Numbered from the stretch's first letter, positions 55,301-64,000 are shown. The stretch is DNA of 64,000 bases from Heterohyrax brucei (GCA_028571685.1 CM053140.1:24781501-24845500), one strand, 5' to 3'. Notes: a model not told the origin generated them from the sequence alone. Made by a program: numbers and translations.

Positions 55301-58300
55301 CTACCTTAACTCAGACTTTCTCTGTCCCTCTTTTCACCTCTCTGTGTCTCTCTCCCACTCTGTCTCTCTCTGCCTACTCACTTCCTTCTCTCACCATGTC
55401 TATTTCCTTGTCAGTCTCTTTGGTGAATGGCAGAGAGTTCCCCCTTGTTCAAAACCTCCAATGATCTGAGGAGGATTCCCCAAGAACACGTTCTGAGGAT
55501 AGGACACTCTCAGCAGCAGTAGGGGAAGCATTCAGCATAAGCCTACAGCATCTTCCTGTGTGCCTGGGGTGCCAGGCAAAACGTCACCCTTGGCACCCCA
55601 GATAGGACACTGGGGGCAATGGAGTGAATGAGTGTGTTGTGGGTGTGCCTCTGAGGAAAAAGGGGAGCATCTCAGAGCCAGGGGGAGGAGATGAGACAAC
55701 ACCTAGTCAGCTGTCAACCCTTCCTTTATAATAATAGTAAACACTGAAATCACAGTGGACTGTGTTCATGTGTGAGTTTTCACAGTACTTGAAAAAGTAG
55801 GCCGCATCATCATGCCCATTCTGCAGAAGGAGAAACACGGGAACTCCTGCCCAAGGTCCAGGAGTTAACCTGACTCCAGTCTTTGTTCTGAACCACCACC
55901 TACACGGCCCACAGGGCAGGGAAGTAGGCAGGTGCGGACTCAGACCTCTTCCCCATTCCCAACTTCCTGAAACTCACCTAGAGCCCAAGGAGTGGCTGCC
56001 CACTCTCTCTCCTTGAGCAAGGACAGGGACAAGCCTGGGGAAGCACGATCTCCCTACCTCTAAATGTGTCTCCTGACTGCCACCCATCCCCCCAACCCCT
56101 ATTCCAGGGCTCTGCCTCTTGCTGATGCTGCCTAGAGTGAGATTCCAGAAAGGTGAGGGGTAGTACAACCTGGGGTGAGTCTTTGGGAACAAGATCAGGG
56201 GGCTGGGCCCTGATCCCATGCCCTCATCCTGAAAAGTTGAAGTTCTGGGCTCCCACACCCCCAACACTCCCTTCCCTGGGACGGCCCTGTCAACCCAGCC
56301 CCTTCTCAGCCCTCATCTTCTGACCATTGTCTCTGTCCCCACAGCTTCTTGTGCTCCTTGGTGTCCTCCAAACTCCACATGTGACAGTGCCACCACCTGT
56401 CGCTGTAACCCCGGATTCAGTTCTCTATCTGGGGAGATCATCAATAGCCCCGTGGAGTTCTGTGATGGTACAGAGGCTTGGGGGTGGCGGACGAATATAC
56501 CTGAAATTGTGGGGCATTGCCCATGCTGGAGGGGAACATGGTGTGGGTTGGTCACCTCAGCTCTTGACCTAGGGACCGTCATCAAGCAGAGAAAAGAGAA
56601 AGGAAAAGATACCCAGTTGTAGAGATAAGAGTTGAATAGACATGGCTTCCTGGAGAGGAGCTAGACCCACAGCAGTGGCACAGCTTGTCCTTCAAGGCCT
56701 GGGGAGGGGAATGCAGAGCTCCCCATTTATCTGGGTCATCCAGTGCTTCCATAATGGAACTACCACAAGTGGATGGCTTTAACAAAGAGAAATTCAGTTT
56801 CTCACAGTCCACTAGACTAGAAGTCAAATTCAAGGTACCAGTTCCAAGGGAAGGCTTTCTGTCATCTCTGGAGGAAGGTCCTTGTCATCAGTCTTACCTT
56901 GATCTGGAAGTACCTCAGCACAGAAACCTCAGATCCAAAGAACGAGCTTAACTCCTGGCACTGCTTTCTTGGTGGTATGAGGTCTCTATATCTCTCTACT
57001 CACTTATCTCTTTTATTTCTCAAAAGAGACTGGCATAAGACACTATGAAGTCTTATAGATCATATCAATATAATGTCTCTAATCCATCTTATTAGATCAT
57101 GCTGATAGGAGCTACAACACATAGGGAAATCATATCAGATGACGAAATAGTAGATAATCATACAATACTGGGAATCATACCTAGCCAAGCTGACAGATTT
57201 TGGGGGGACATAATTCACTCCATGACACCATGCATCTATCACCTTGGCACAGCCCACTGCATCCAAATCTAAGGGAACAACTAGAGGCTGAGATGAGCAG
57301 AGCCAATTAAGTGGTCTTTGGGAATGGCTCCCTCAAACTGCTGCCCACACACAACAGTTCAGTATGAATCTTATTCTCTCCAAAAGACGTTAAGTGCCTG
57401 GTCCTGTGCTGAGAGGTCAGGTAAGGATGGGGTGTCTACCTGTGGAAAGCCCTATCCACAGAAGATGACTCTTTCTTGTTGTATCCCAGATATCAACGAG
57501 TGTGCACCACCCACGTCAGTGTCCTGTGGAAAATTCGCTGACTGCCAAAATATAGACGGGAGTTACTACTGCATGTGCAGCCCGGGATACGAGCTGGCTT
57601 CAGGGGGGAGAATGTTCAGGAACAAGAGCGAGAACACATGTCAAGGTAAGAACTCGCACTGCCCTCCATCAGGCCCTCCCCAGAGCTGTTTCTGCAGCCT
57701 GCTGGCGCAGGGCCCTGGCTACAGACTAGCTACTCAGGTCTGAGACTGGACTGCAGCCCTGAGATGAGGTGCTTGTGACCAAATTCTGGTTTGCCACCTA
57801 ACAGCTGTGTGTGACATTTGCCAGGATACTTACTCGTAAAGAGTGTTGAATTTTAGATGTGAAAATATTGTAATTTTCTACTTAAAATTTTTTTAAAGAT
57901 AAAAGCAAAGTTTGCCTTTTCTTAACTGTGCAAACTTGAACAAGTTTTTGCTTCTCTGTGCCTCAGTTTACCCCTCTATAAAAGGTTAGCATTGCTGAGA
58001 AGGTAAATGAGATTATAAAAGGGCTTCCAAGCTTCAGGCTCACAGAAAGTGTTTTATCGGTTATGGCTGAAAAACCCATCTTCAGGGTGTCTTGGCGACA
58101 CTCATCATTGCCAGGTGTCCACCACCCTCTCCTCCCCCCCTTGCAGATGTAGACGAGTGTCAGCAGAAGCCCAGACCCTGTAGAAGCCCGGGTGTCTGTG
58201 TGAACACACAGGGCAGCTTCACCTGCCAGTGCCCTCTCGGCTTTCATTTGAAACCAGAAGACCCGAAGCAGTGCACAGGTAGAGCCCCTGGAAGACTTGT

Positions 58301-61300
58301 GTGAGCCTAGACTAGAACACCATCTGTGGATGGTGACAAGTCACACAACTCAAAGAGACAGGAGAAGATTCTCAGATTCCTACAATGTCAAGGGCCTAAC
58401 GTCACCAAAAGGCCCATCACAGGGCAGGGGCGCTATGGAACTTGGGTTCCCTGTAGAGCCTTAGTACCCTTGAGAGTACCACTCAGGCATTCCTTGTCTA
58501 TCCCGTGCAAGCAAAGCAGAGGGAGGTACCACTTCCTGTTCTGAAAAAGGTAACCTTGACCAGAGCTGCGGGAGGGAGCAGGAGAGAGTGCTGGTCAGGC
58601 ACTAGAGCTCTCATGACTCAGTTTCCCTCATGGCTTCAGTTTCACTGCCCATAAAGTGGGTCTGGAGACGATGGTCCATATTGCACTCTTCTTGCATAAA
58701 GACCACCACAGGTGTTTTGGAATTGAAGTTCAAGATCATCAGGTGGGAGCACTTTCAATGATGGTGGGGTCCTCAGCTCTGGACTAAAAGATAGGAGTGG
58801 ATGTGGTAAGTCAAGGGGAGGCCTGAGGCAGGTTAGCATAGCCTGATCTTCTACCTTTGTCTCCAGATGTGAATGAATGTTCTTTGAAGCAAAAGCCATG
58901 TCACAACACCACCCACTGCCTCAACACCATAGGTGGCTATAGATGCAGCTGCAGACTTGGCTGGAAGCCCGTACCTGGGTCTCCCAATGGCCCAAACGAC
59001 ACCGTGTGTGAAGGTACGGAACTCAGATCTCTCATCTTGGTGATCCTCATTAGAAACACCTGATCACAGATTCTAGGATGTCTATATCAACCAAGCAGAA
59101 ACAATGCTGGAGACCCTGCTAGGCCAAGTGTCAACTCCTTTGCCACCTGACAGCTGTGTGTGGCACTGGCCAGAGTACTTACTCATAGAGTGTGTTGAAT
59201 TTTAGATGTGAAAATATTGTTGTAACTTTCTACTTAAAATTTTTTAAGATAAAAGCAAAGTTTGCCTTTTCTTAACTGTGCAAACTTTAACAAGTTATTT
59301 TGTTTCTCTGTGCCTCAGTTCACCCCTCTATAAAAGGTTAGCATTGCTGAGAAAGTAAATGAGATTATAAAAGGGCTTCCCAGCATCAGTTTTATCAGTT
59401 CCCAGCAAGTGTTTTATCAGTTATGGCTGAAAAACCCATCTTCAGGGTGTCTTGGCGACACTCATCATTGCCAGGTGTCCACCACCCTCTCCTCCCCCCC
59501 TTGCAGATGTGGACGAGTGTCAGCAGAAGCCCAGACCCTGTAGAAGCCCAGGCGTCTGTGTGAACACAGAGGGCAGCTTCACCTGCCAGTGCCCTTTTGG
59601 CTTTCAGTTGAAACCAGAAGACCCGAAGCAGTGCACAGGTAGAGCCCCTGGAAGACTTGTGACATCTCCTTTGGAGACCCCAAACCACACTAAACCAAAC
59701 CAAATCAAACCCGCTGCTCTTTCTAGTGACCCTAGACAGAGCTAATTATTCATTGGGATGAAGGTGTTTCAATATTGTCACACATGTACATTGTAGGGTT
59801 CATGCACTTTGTGTCAGGCCTGTCCATGCCCCATGGTCCCTACTGTATCCACCTCTCATGGATGTGTCATCGTCAGGTGGCCGCACCTCATGGGGGAGGA
59901 AGGAGGGATTAATATCAGAAAGAAAGGAGTGAGGCATGCAGCTGAGAGGGAAACTGTCCCAGGCTGGGACATGGCCTGAATCTCTTCTTGCGTCCCTAGA
60001 CATGAGCAACTGCAGCTCTGGGCAGCATAGTGCCACAGCTCCAGCTGCTGCCTCTGCAATGAAGAAATAGAAGTGCTGCTGCCGCTGAGGCTTGATGCCT
60101 GTCTTAGCCACCTAGAGCTGCTATAACAGCAACACCACCGCAGAGACTTAAAGAAAGAAAAGTTGATTTTCTCACAGTTCAGGAGGCTAGAAGTCCCAAT
60201 TCAGAGCTCCAGCTCTAGGAGAAAGCTTTCTATCTGTCAGCCTTGGAGGAAAGTCATTGTCCCTTCAGCTTCTGTTTCTTCGTTCTTTGGAGATCTCCAC
60301 ATGGCTTGGCATCTATCTTTCCCATCTCTCCTTCTTTTGCTTCATTGTTTAATCTTTTTATCACAAAAGGAGGATTCTTGGTGGCACAGTGGTTAAAGCA
60401 CACAGCTGCTAACAGAAGGTTGGTGGTTCAAAAAAACCATGAGCAGTTGCATTTGAGAAGGTTGTGGCTGTCTGCTTTCCTAAAGATTTACAGACTTGGA
60501 AACCCCATGGAGAATTTCTAGTCTGATCTGTAGAGTGACTTTGAGTTTGAATCAGTACCACAGTAAGGGGTGATATCTCAGACCAGGTTGACTCAAAACA
60601 TCCCCTACACTATTCCTGCCTCGTTAACACAGCAAAGACAACCATTTCCAAATGGGATTATAAATACAGGCACAGAGTGGCATTTACAGTCCAGCTTTCT
60701 GAGAGACACAGCTCAGTCCATAACAATGCATGGGATGGAGGCAGTTCACACAGCCCAAGGAGGCTGGAGAAGATTATCACATTCCTATAAGGCCACCAGC
60801 ACCCTATGACCCTTCCCAAGGAGTCACCAGAGGTCCCAACACAGAGCAGGGGCCTTCTGGAGCCCAGGTTCCACTGCCACTGAAAGGTCCCCCAGACTTC
60901 CTCAACTGTCTCATGCGTGCAAACTAGGTGTGCCCCTCTGGCTCTTTCAAGTAGGGCTGGAGAAGAAGCAGGAAAGTGCATCCTACAGAAATCCAGCTCC
61001 CAGGGTTTCAGTCCTTCCCGCCTTTTTCAGTTTCTCTGCCCATAAACTGGATCTGGGAACCATGGTCTCTGTTGTGCTCATCTTATGTGGAGGCTGCCAT
61101 AAGGTGTATTAGGTTTGAAGTTCAAGGTCATCGGGTGGCAGTGCTTTCAAGAATGATGGTGTCTTGGGCTCTGGACTATAAGAAGATGGGGAAGTGTGTG
61201 TGTGGTGACTCAAGGAAGGCCTGAGCCAGGCTGGGCAAGGCCTGATCTATTGCCCTTGTCCCTGGATGTGGATGAGTGTTTGGAGCAAAATCCATGTCAC

Positions 61301-62892
61301 AACACCACCCACTGCATCAACACCTTGGGTGGCTAGAAATGTCTCTGCAGACCTGGCTGGAAGCCAATACCTGGGTCACTCAGTGGACTGAAAACACTGT
61401 TTATGAAGGTATGTAGCTCAAATCCCTCATTCTGGAGACCCTCAGTCAAAATATCTGATCACAGATTCTAGAGCACCCACACCAACCCAACAAAAGGAGT
61501 GCTGGAGTCCCTGGCTCTGCCAGACATCAACCCCTTTGAGACTAGGTGTGAGAAGATATGGAGGATTCCAGGAAATATCTGGGTGTCCAGAGGGAGGTTC
61601 CCTGGGAGCCCTAGGCAGCAGCTTCTTACTGACTGCTATGACTTATTACTGACTGCAGTGAAGGTCTTCCAATACTATCTCACATTGCAGGGGCTCCAGT
61701 GCTTCCTGCCAGGCCTGTCCATGGTATCATGGTCCCTGCAGTGGCTAACACTCAGATATGTGCCTTAACCTGATGGCATCATCTCACACATTGGGAGAAA
61801 GGAGAGGGAGGGCTAATACCATGAGGAATGGCCTGAAGGACTCAGAGGAGAGGGAACCTGACCGGGGTTACATCCCACCTCCTGAGTTTACACTGAGGAA
61901 ATACACACATGCCACTGTCACCAAGCCTTGACTCATGAATGTGGGTTCCAGAATAATCAAATTACCACTGCGTGTGAAGGTACCTTGCCTGGCTTAACCC
62001 CAAATGCCATCCCAACACACACACACATAGGTACCCTCCCAACCAGTAAGCCACATCCTGTCCCCGCAGAGATGTCATTCCCCTCCTGGACCTGGCCCCC
62101 TGGAGTCAGCAATCAGGTAAGTGGCTCCAGAGGGGCCTAGGAAGCAGGAAATCCCTCTGCACAGCATCTTCCTCTTTGCCTTCCTCCCTGCTCCCCCACT
62201 GGGCTGTCCGACTGCCTCATCTTCCTCTCCCCAGAGCCTCTCCCTCTTCTGTGACAAAATTCAAGATCTGAGAAGAGGCTACAAGCCAGACTTGGCTAAT
62301 TATACCATCAAGGTAAGGGAAGAACCCAGAGAAGACAAGGTGGAGTTCACCCATATAGGCCTGGGGTAGCCTTATTCTGGGGGAGATGGCCCCAGCTCTG
62401 GTCTGAGTTCTGCCTGTCCCAGGGTGGGTGGCAGGAGAACATCCAGTGTGGGTATTCATGTATATTCTTAGACACCTAAGAACACTTTCCTCTTACTGCT
62501 CCTGGGTCTTAGTTATGGCATCTTGATATTCCTGATAGAGGTGACTTCTGAGAAGCTGGGGTCCCAAGGTCAAGGACCCTCAGGGACTCCCATGCAGTGC
62601 CATCTTTATCCCCCAAACTAGACAGTCAGAGGATCTGTTCTCCGGGCTGACTGGCAGTGTCTTTGGGCAGCCCTTCTGACCTGTAGCCAACCAGCTCTGT
62701 GTCTCTTTCTTCAGAACCTCACTTGGCTGGTAGATGAGCTGCTGGAGACCCCTGGGGACCTGGAGAGCCTGCCCACCTTAGACCAGCACTGTGTGGCCAC
62801 TAGCCTCCTTAATAATCTGGAGAACACCCTGAGAACCCTGAGCAAGACCTTGCCCAAAGGGTCACTGACGCTGCGTGCTCCTGCAGGCACGG
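52368..62892 (+). CDS. ADGRE2: ADGRE2-like EGF-TM7 adhesion GPCR, 5' part
   Basis: This is a multi-exon adhesion GPCR of leukocytes. Exons in order: 52,368-52,398 and 56,108-56,152 (signal peptide), 56,345-56,467 (EGF1), 57,490-57,645 (EGF2), 58,147-58,278 (EGF3), 58,867-59,013 (EGF4), 59,507-59,638 (second EGF3), 62,070-62,116, 62,235-62,312 and 62,715-62,892 (stalk and start of the GAIN domain). Every junction has AG/GT and matching phase, and every EGF exon is phase 1-1, so each can be skipped without frameshift. EGF2 to EGF4 carry D-[VI]-[DN]-E-C calcium sites. The stalk resembles human ADGRE2 more than ADGRE5 or ADGRE3 (KPDLAN and [15 protein letters not shown] segments). EGF domains of this family bind matrix or cell-surface ligands; ADGRE2 binds chondroitin sulfate through its fourth EGF in humans. 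The proteolysis site and seven helices lie outside the window. Orthology within ADGRE2/5 could be blurred by gene conversion. Confidence 0.88.
52608..52765 (-). mobile_element. AfroSINE, long variant
   Basis: AAACCCACTGCCATTGAGTC, TTTTGAACTTCTGACCTATC and CTGCACCACCAGGGC. Confidence 0.85.
52805..52875. repeat. AT-rich palindromic tract
   Basis: TAATATATAATATATATTG is followed by repeated GCATATAATATATAATA-type units. Confidence 0.8.
53605..53757 (+). mobile_element. AfroSINE
   Basis: GGTAGTGTAGTGGTTAAGAG, CCACTCCTTGAAAACTCTGT and AGAATTGACTCAATGACAAT. Confidence 0.9.
53835..53925 (+). mobile_element. MIR fragment
   Basis: GATAAGAAAACTGAAACACA, then TTGCCCAAGGCATGCAACA. Confidence 0.65.
53926..54464. 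other. Intron sequence, nothing recognised
   Basis: No supported exon or named repeat. Confidence 0.4.
54465..55090 (+). mobile_element. L1 3' UTR copy
   Basis: TTCCAACTCAGCTGGAACAG, AGAAGAACCAGATCGTGCCT, AAGGTCAACTCTTCAGACAG and TTTCACTCAATCACAATTTT. Confidence 0.85.
55110..55440. repeat. Pyrimidine-rich low-complexity tract
   Basis: CT-rich sequence with many TCTCTCTGTG and CTCTGTCTCTCTC words. Frames across it give Ser/Leu-rich shadows only. Confidence 0.8.
55441..56107. other. Intron 1, 3' part
   Basis: A MIR fragment lies at about 55,795-55,870 (CCATTCTGCAGAAGGAGAAA, then TGCCCAAGGTCCAGG). The rest is GC-rich unique sequence leading to a CCCCAACCCCTATTCCAG acceptor tract. Confidence 0.5.
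56108..56152 (+). CDS. ADGRE2: ADGRE2-like exon 2 (signal peptide core)
   Basis: The exon is 45 bp between TATTCCAG and GTGAGG. With the split codons it reads [15 protein letters not shown], the hydrophobic core and cleavage region of the signal peptide. The length is the same as in the pseudogene. Confidence 0.8.
56345..56467 (+). CDS. ADGRE2: ADGRE2-like exon 3 (EGF1)
   Basis: The exon is 123 bp, acceptor CCCCACAG, donor GTACAG. It encodes [18 protein letters not shown], then [12 protein letters not shown] and ending EFCD, a six-cysteine EGF fold without a calcium site, as in EMR EGF1. NST is a possible N-glycosylation site. Confidence 0.92.
56740..57235 (-). mobile_element. MaLR-like LTR in intron 3
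   Basis: ATGGAACTACCACAAGTGGA, TCAGTTTCTCACAGTCCACT, TTGGTGGTATGAGGTCTCTA and GGGGGGACATAATTCACTCC, in the same order as the split LTR at 4.06-6.87 kb. Confidence 0.7.
57490..57645 (+). CDS. ADGRE2: ADGRE2-like exon 4 (EGF2, calcium-binding)
   Basis: The exon is 156 bp between ATCCCAG and [39 protein letters not shown] and NKSENTCQ give a D-I-N-E-C calcium motif (Asp split across the junction) and an Asn-hydroxylation-type C-x-N-x4-Y-x-C pattern. Confidence 0.95.
57782..58300. repeat. EGF3 tandem duplication, copy A
   Basis: Intronic text and the EGF3 exon are repeated at 59,137-59,662. Shared blocks include GTGTTGAATTTTAGATGTGA, AAAAGCAAAGTTTGCCTTTT, TCTTGGCGACACTCATCATT and the whole exon. 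The identity is about 90% or more by eye. Confidence 0.9.
58147..58278 (+). CDS. ADGRE2: ADGRE2-like exon 5 (EGF3, calcium-binding)
   Basis: The exon is 132 bp between CCCTTGCAG and [24 protein letters not shown] then [20 protein letters not shown] and DPKQCT. It is a complete calcium-binding EGF domain. Confidence 0.95.
58867..59013 (+). CDS. ADGRE2: ADGRE2-like exon 6 (EGF4, calcium-binding)
   Basis: The exon is 147 bp between GTCTCCAG and [44 protein letters not shown] and [11 protein letters not shown] match the ADGRE2/ADGRE5 domain that binds chondroitin sulfate in humans. NTT is a potential glycosylation site. Confidence 0.95.
59137..59662. repeat. EGF3 tandem duplication, copy B
   Basis: The homologue of 57,782-58,300 in the same orientation, about 1.36 kb downstream. 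It includes the second EGF3 exon and its splice sites. Confidence 0.9.
59507..59638 (+). CDS. ADGRE2: ADGRE2-like exon 7 (second EGF3 copy)
   Basis: The exon is 132 bp with the same splice sites as exon 5. It differs at only a handful of bases, giving Gln to Glu (VNTEGSF), Leu to Phe (CPFGF) and His to Gln (FQLKPE). It is fully open and in phase with the neighbouring exons, so inclusion would give a five-EGF protein of order 1-2-3-4-3. Confidence 0.85.
59690..59745 (-). mobile_element. AfroSINE fragment
   Basis: AAACCAAACCAAATCAAACC then GCTGCTCTTTCTAGTGACCC. Only the tail and part of the body remain. Confidence 0.5.
59999..60062 (+). pseudogene. Relic of an EGF5-type exon, first copy
   Basis: After a TCCCTAG acceptor-like site, AGCAACTGCAGCTCTGGGCA and AGTGCCACAGCTCCAGCTGC resemble the start of the human fifth EGF (a CSSGQH motif). 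Cysteines and frame are lost after about 20 codons. The sequence before it (59,755-59,998) is homologous to 61,660-61,900. Confidence 0.45.
60097..60727 (-). mobile_element. MaLR-like LTR in an intron
   Basis: GTCTTAGCCACCTAGAGCTG, GATTTTCTCACAGTTCAGGA and, after the SINE, GAGAGACACAGCTCAGTCCA. Another copy of the LTR family at 4.06 and 56.74 kb. Confidence 0.65.
60368..60562 (+). mobile_element. AfroSINE, long variant
   Basis: AGGATTCTTGGTGGCACAGT, GTGGCTGTCTGCTTTCCTAA and a degraded tail TTTGAGTTTGAATC. Confidence 0.85.
60728..61265 (+). other. Intron sequence homologous to 58,380-58,866
   Basis: It matches the intron before EGF4 in patches (AGAGCAGGGGC / AGGGCAGGGGC, TTGAAGTTCAAGGTCATC / TTGAAGTTCAAGATCATC, GCCTGATCTATTGCCCTTG / GCCTGATCTTCTACCTTTG). 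This is the second copy of the EGF4 part of the duplication. Confidence 0.75.
61266..61408 (+). pseudogene. Decayed second EGF4 exon
   Basis: [17 protein letters not shown], then INTLGG and a TAG stop at 61,334-61,336, then [14 protein letters not shown], aligned to EGF4. The acceptor is ruined (CCTGG instead of TCCAG), and the exon is 143 bp against 147, so it is also frameshifted. The donor GTATGT remains. It is not usable as a coding exon. Confidence 0.85.
61660..61979 (+). pseudogene. Relic of an EGF5-type exon, second copy, with its intron
   Basis: 61,936-61,979 reads [12 protein letters not shown] followed by GTACC, matching the end of the human fifth EGF (NNQKDTVCE) and a donor. The 5' two thirds of the exon are absent. 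The upstream part is homologous to 59,755-59,998 (CCAGGCCTGTCCATG, GGGAGAAAGGAGAGGGAGGG). Confidence 0.5.
62070..62116 (+). CDS. ADGRE2: ADGRE2-like stalk exon
   Basis: The exon is 47 bp, phase 1 to 0, between TCCCCGCAG and GTAAGT. It encodes [16 protein letters not shown], a Ser/Thr/Pro-rich linker like the TFSTWTPPPGVHSQ segment that follows the EGF repeats in human ADGRE2. Confidence 0.9.
62235..62312 (+). CDS. ADGRE2: ADGRE2-like exon, start of GAIN region
   Basis: The exon is 78 bp, phase 0-0, between CTCCCCAG and [24 protein letters not shown] then DLANYTIK. It is closest to the human ADGRE2 FFDKVQDLGRDYKPGLAN stretch; a Cys replaces one Phe. NYT is a potential glycosylation site. Confidence 0.92.
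62715..62892 (+). CDS. ADGRE2: ADGRE2-like exon, GAIN subdomain A
   Basis: The exon is 178 bp, phase 0 to 1, between TCTTCAG and [45 protein letters not shown] and [17 protein letters not shown] form amphipathic helices of the GAIN domain. The remaining GAIN, cleavage-site and seven-helix exons are to the right of the window. Confidence 0.93.
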
Positions 62893-63139
62893 GTGAGTCC
62901 CTGGTTTTGTCCAGGTCTCCTGCTCTGTCTGCTCCTTGTCTGTCTCCCAGGCTCCACACTTGTGTCTCAGGTTGTGCTCCTAACCACACTAAAATCAAAA
63001 AAAATAAGAAATATCTAAACTGTCAGTAATACACATTTCCCTTAGAATATAAATTATCAGAAGATGAAATAATTACAAAGAATTTAAAATAACAAACTAG
63101 ACACTGCTTCAAAACAGATGATTTCTTTCATTCAGAAGA
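62893..63139 (+). other. Intron of the ADGRE2-like gene
   Basis: No exon seen. An A-rich run lies near 62,995-63,006. Confidence 0.5.
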
Positions 63140-63775
63140 ATACAGATTTTATATTATTTATAATTTAAGTGTGATTTACTTGACTAAGATAAAATTCATA
63201 TAACATGTAAATCACCATTTGAACCATTGATACATGAACAGTTCATTGGTATTTAGTGCAATCACTATGGTGCACCACTTGCACCTCTATCTAGCAACAA
63301 AATATTTTCATCAACCCAAAGGGAAACATCACACCCATTGAGCAGTAACTTTCCAGCCTCCTCCCCAGCCTCTGGCCAGCACTAATCTGCTTCTCTGTCT
63401 GAGGATTTGTCCGTTTAGCATACCTCACGTAACATGTGGAATCACACGGTATGTGGCCTTTTACGCCTGCCTTCTTTTGTCTAGTGTGTAATGTTTTAAA
63501 GATTTATCACTGTTGTATCTTATATGAATATTTCATTCTTTTTTGTGAATAACATTTAATTGCCTGCCTAGATCAACCAAAAGCGAACTGTTGCCATGGA
63601 GTAGGCTCTGACTCATAGCCGCTTTGTAGGTTGAGGAGCCTTGTTTATTCATTCACCGGATGGCTGACGTTTAGTTTTTTTTCATCTTTTGACTATTTCA
63701 AATAGTGCTGCTGTGAACATTGTGTACAAGTTTTTGATTCAATACGTGTTTTTAATTTGGGGGGAGTGTATGTTA
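63140..63775 (-). mobile_element. Ancient L1 3' region in the last intron
   Basis: AAAATTCATATAACATGTAA, TGGTATTTAGTGCAATCACT, CAGCCTCTGGCCAGCACTAA and AATAGTGCTGCTGTGAACAT. A small AfroSINE scrap (GCGAACTGTTGCCATGGAGT) interrupts it at about 63,575-63,640. Confidence 0.75.
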
Positions 63776-63779
63776 ATGA

Positions 63780-63940
63780 AGGAAACCCTGGTAGCATAGT
63801 GGTTAAGCGCTATGGCTGCTAATCAAAATGTCAGCAGTTGAAATCTACCAGGTGCTCCTTGGAAAATATGGGGCAGCTCTACTCTGTTCTATAGGGTCGT
63901 TATGAGTCGGAATCGACTCGATGGTAGTGGGTTTCGTTTG
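63780..63940 (+). mobile_element. AfroSINE, well preserved
   Basis: GGAAACCCTGGTAGCATAGT, TATGGCTGCTAATCAAAATG, GGGGCAGCTCTACTCTGTTC and GAGTCGGAATCGACTCGATG. Head, body and tail are all close to consensus. Confidence 0.95.
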
Positions 63941-64000
63941 CGCCAATGAGTGAGACTCTGGGATCATATTGCAATGATGTGTTTAACTCTTTGAGGACTG
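63941..64000. other. Intron sequence to the window edge
   Basis: Nothing recognised. Confidence 0.4.

Larger units (their letters stand above)
52399..56107 (+). other. Intron 1 of the ADGRE2-like gene
   Basis: About 3.7 kb of repeats (AfroSINEs, MIR, L1 3' UTR, a pyrimidine tract) and unrecognised AT-rich DNA at 52.9-53.6 kb. No other gene is seen. Confidence 0.6.

Noticed and set aside
55127..55469. Ser/Leu-rich frames at 55.1-55.5 kb
   Set aside because: They are translations of a CT-rich low-complexity tract in three overlapping frames.
57963..58247. Antisense frames at 57.96-58.25 and 59.40-59.70 kb
   Set aside because: Their similarity to each other reflects only the EGF3 duplication. 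The coding strand is the plus strand with proper splice sites.

Overview
This is mammalian nuclear DNA. It is almost certainly from an afrotherian, and an elephant is my best guess. The main reason is dozens of copies of a tRNA-derived SINE of AfroSINE type: a head reading CCCTGGTGGCATAGTGGTTA, a body reading GGCAGTTCTACTCTGTCC and a tail reading GAGTCGGAATCGACTC. They sit among RTE-type LINEs ending in ACAACAACAAC-like tails, an L1 lineage with a long 3' UTR, mariner remnants, MaLR-like LTRs, and old L2, MIR and hAT copies. There are no bacterial-style genes, CRISPR arrays, origins or free-standing RNA genes. Most of the window is repeat-derived and the genes are few.

Layout. 1-8.5 kb is repeats, including a nested stack at 4.06-6.87 kb in which a 5'-truncated L1 with a 16-bp target-site duplication lies inside a MaLR-like LTR. 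8.58-9.55 kb (minus strand) holds one intact single-exon olfactory receptor of family 7. 9.8-31 kb is repeats: a near-complete ancient L1, AfroSINE clusters, a nested RTE/MaLR/L1 stack at 24.4-26.4 kb, and one unidentified coding-like relic at 21.35-22.15 kb (minus).

31.1-35.7 kb (plus) holds a decayed paralogue of the EGF-TM7 adhesion GPCR family (ADGRE/EMR). Its start exon, signal-peptide exon, EGF1 exon and EGF2 exon can all be recognised. EGF1 has lost its splice donor and EGF2 carries a stop codon. 36-52 kb is repeats, with two RTE copies facing each other and several L1 3' ends.

52.37-62.89 kb (plus) holds the 5' half of an ADGRE2-like gene that looks functional: start exon, signal-peptide exon, EGF1, EGF2, EGF3, EGF4, a second EGF3, and three exons of the stalk/GAIN region. 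All exon junctions are in phase. The proteolysis site and seven-transmembrane exons must lie beyond the right edge.

An olfactory receptor of family 7 beside ADGRE genes resembles the human 19p13.1 neighbourhood of OR7 genes and ADGRE2/ADGRE3, from general knowledge; that supports both identifications. The most informative part is the EGF cassette (57.8-62.0 kb). A block of EGF exons has been tandemly duplicated. One copied exon is still about 95% identical and usable, one has lost its acceptor, gained a stop and shifted frame, and fragments of a third kind survive at two homologous positions. The two ADGRE copies also share similar sequence around their first exons, including a GGAA (Ets-type) core. 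I found no convincing undescribed biological system; the findings concern gene-family turnover and nested transposons.
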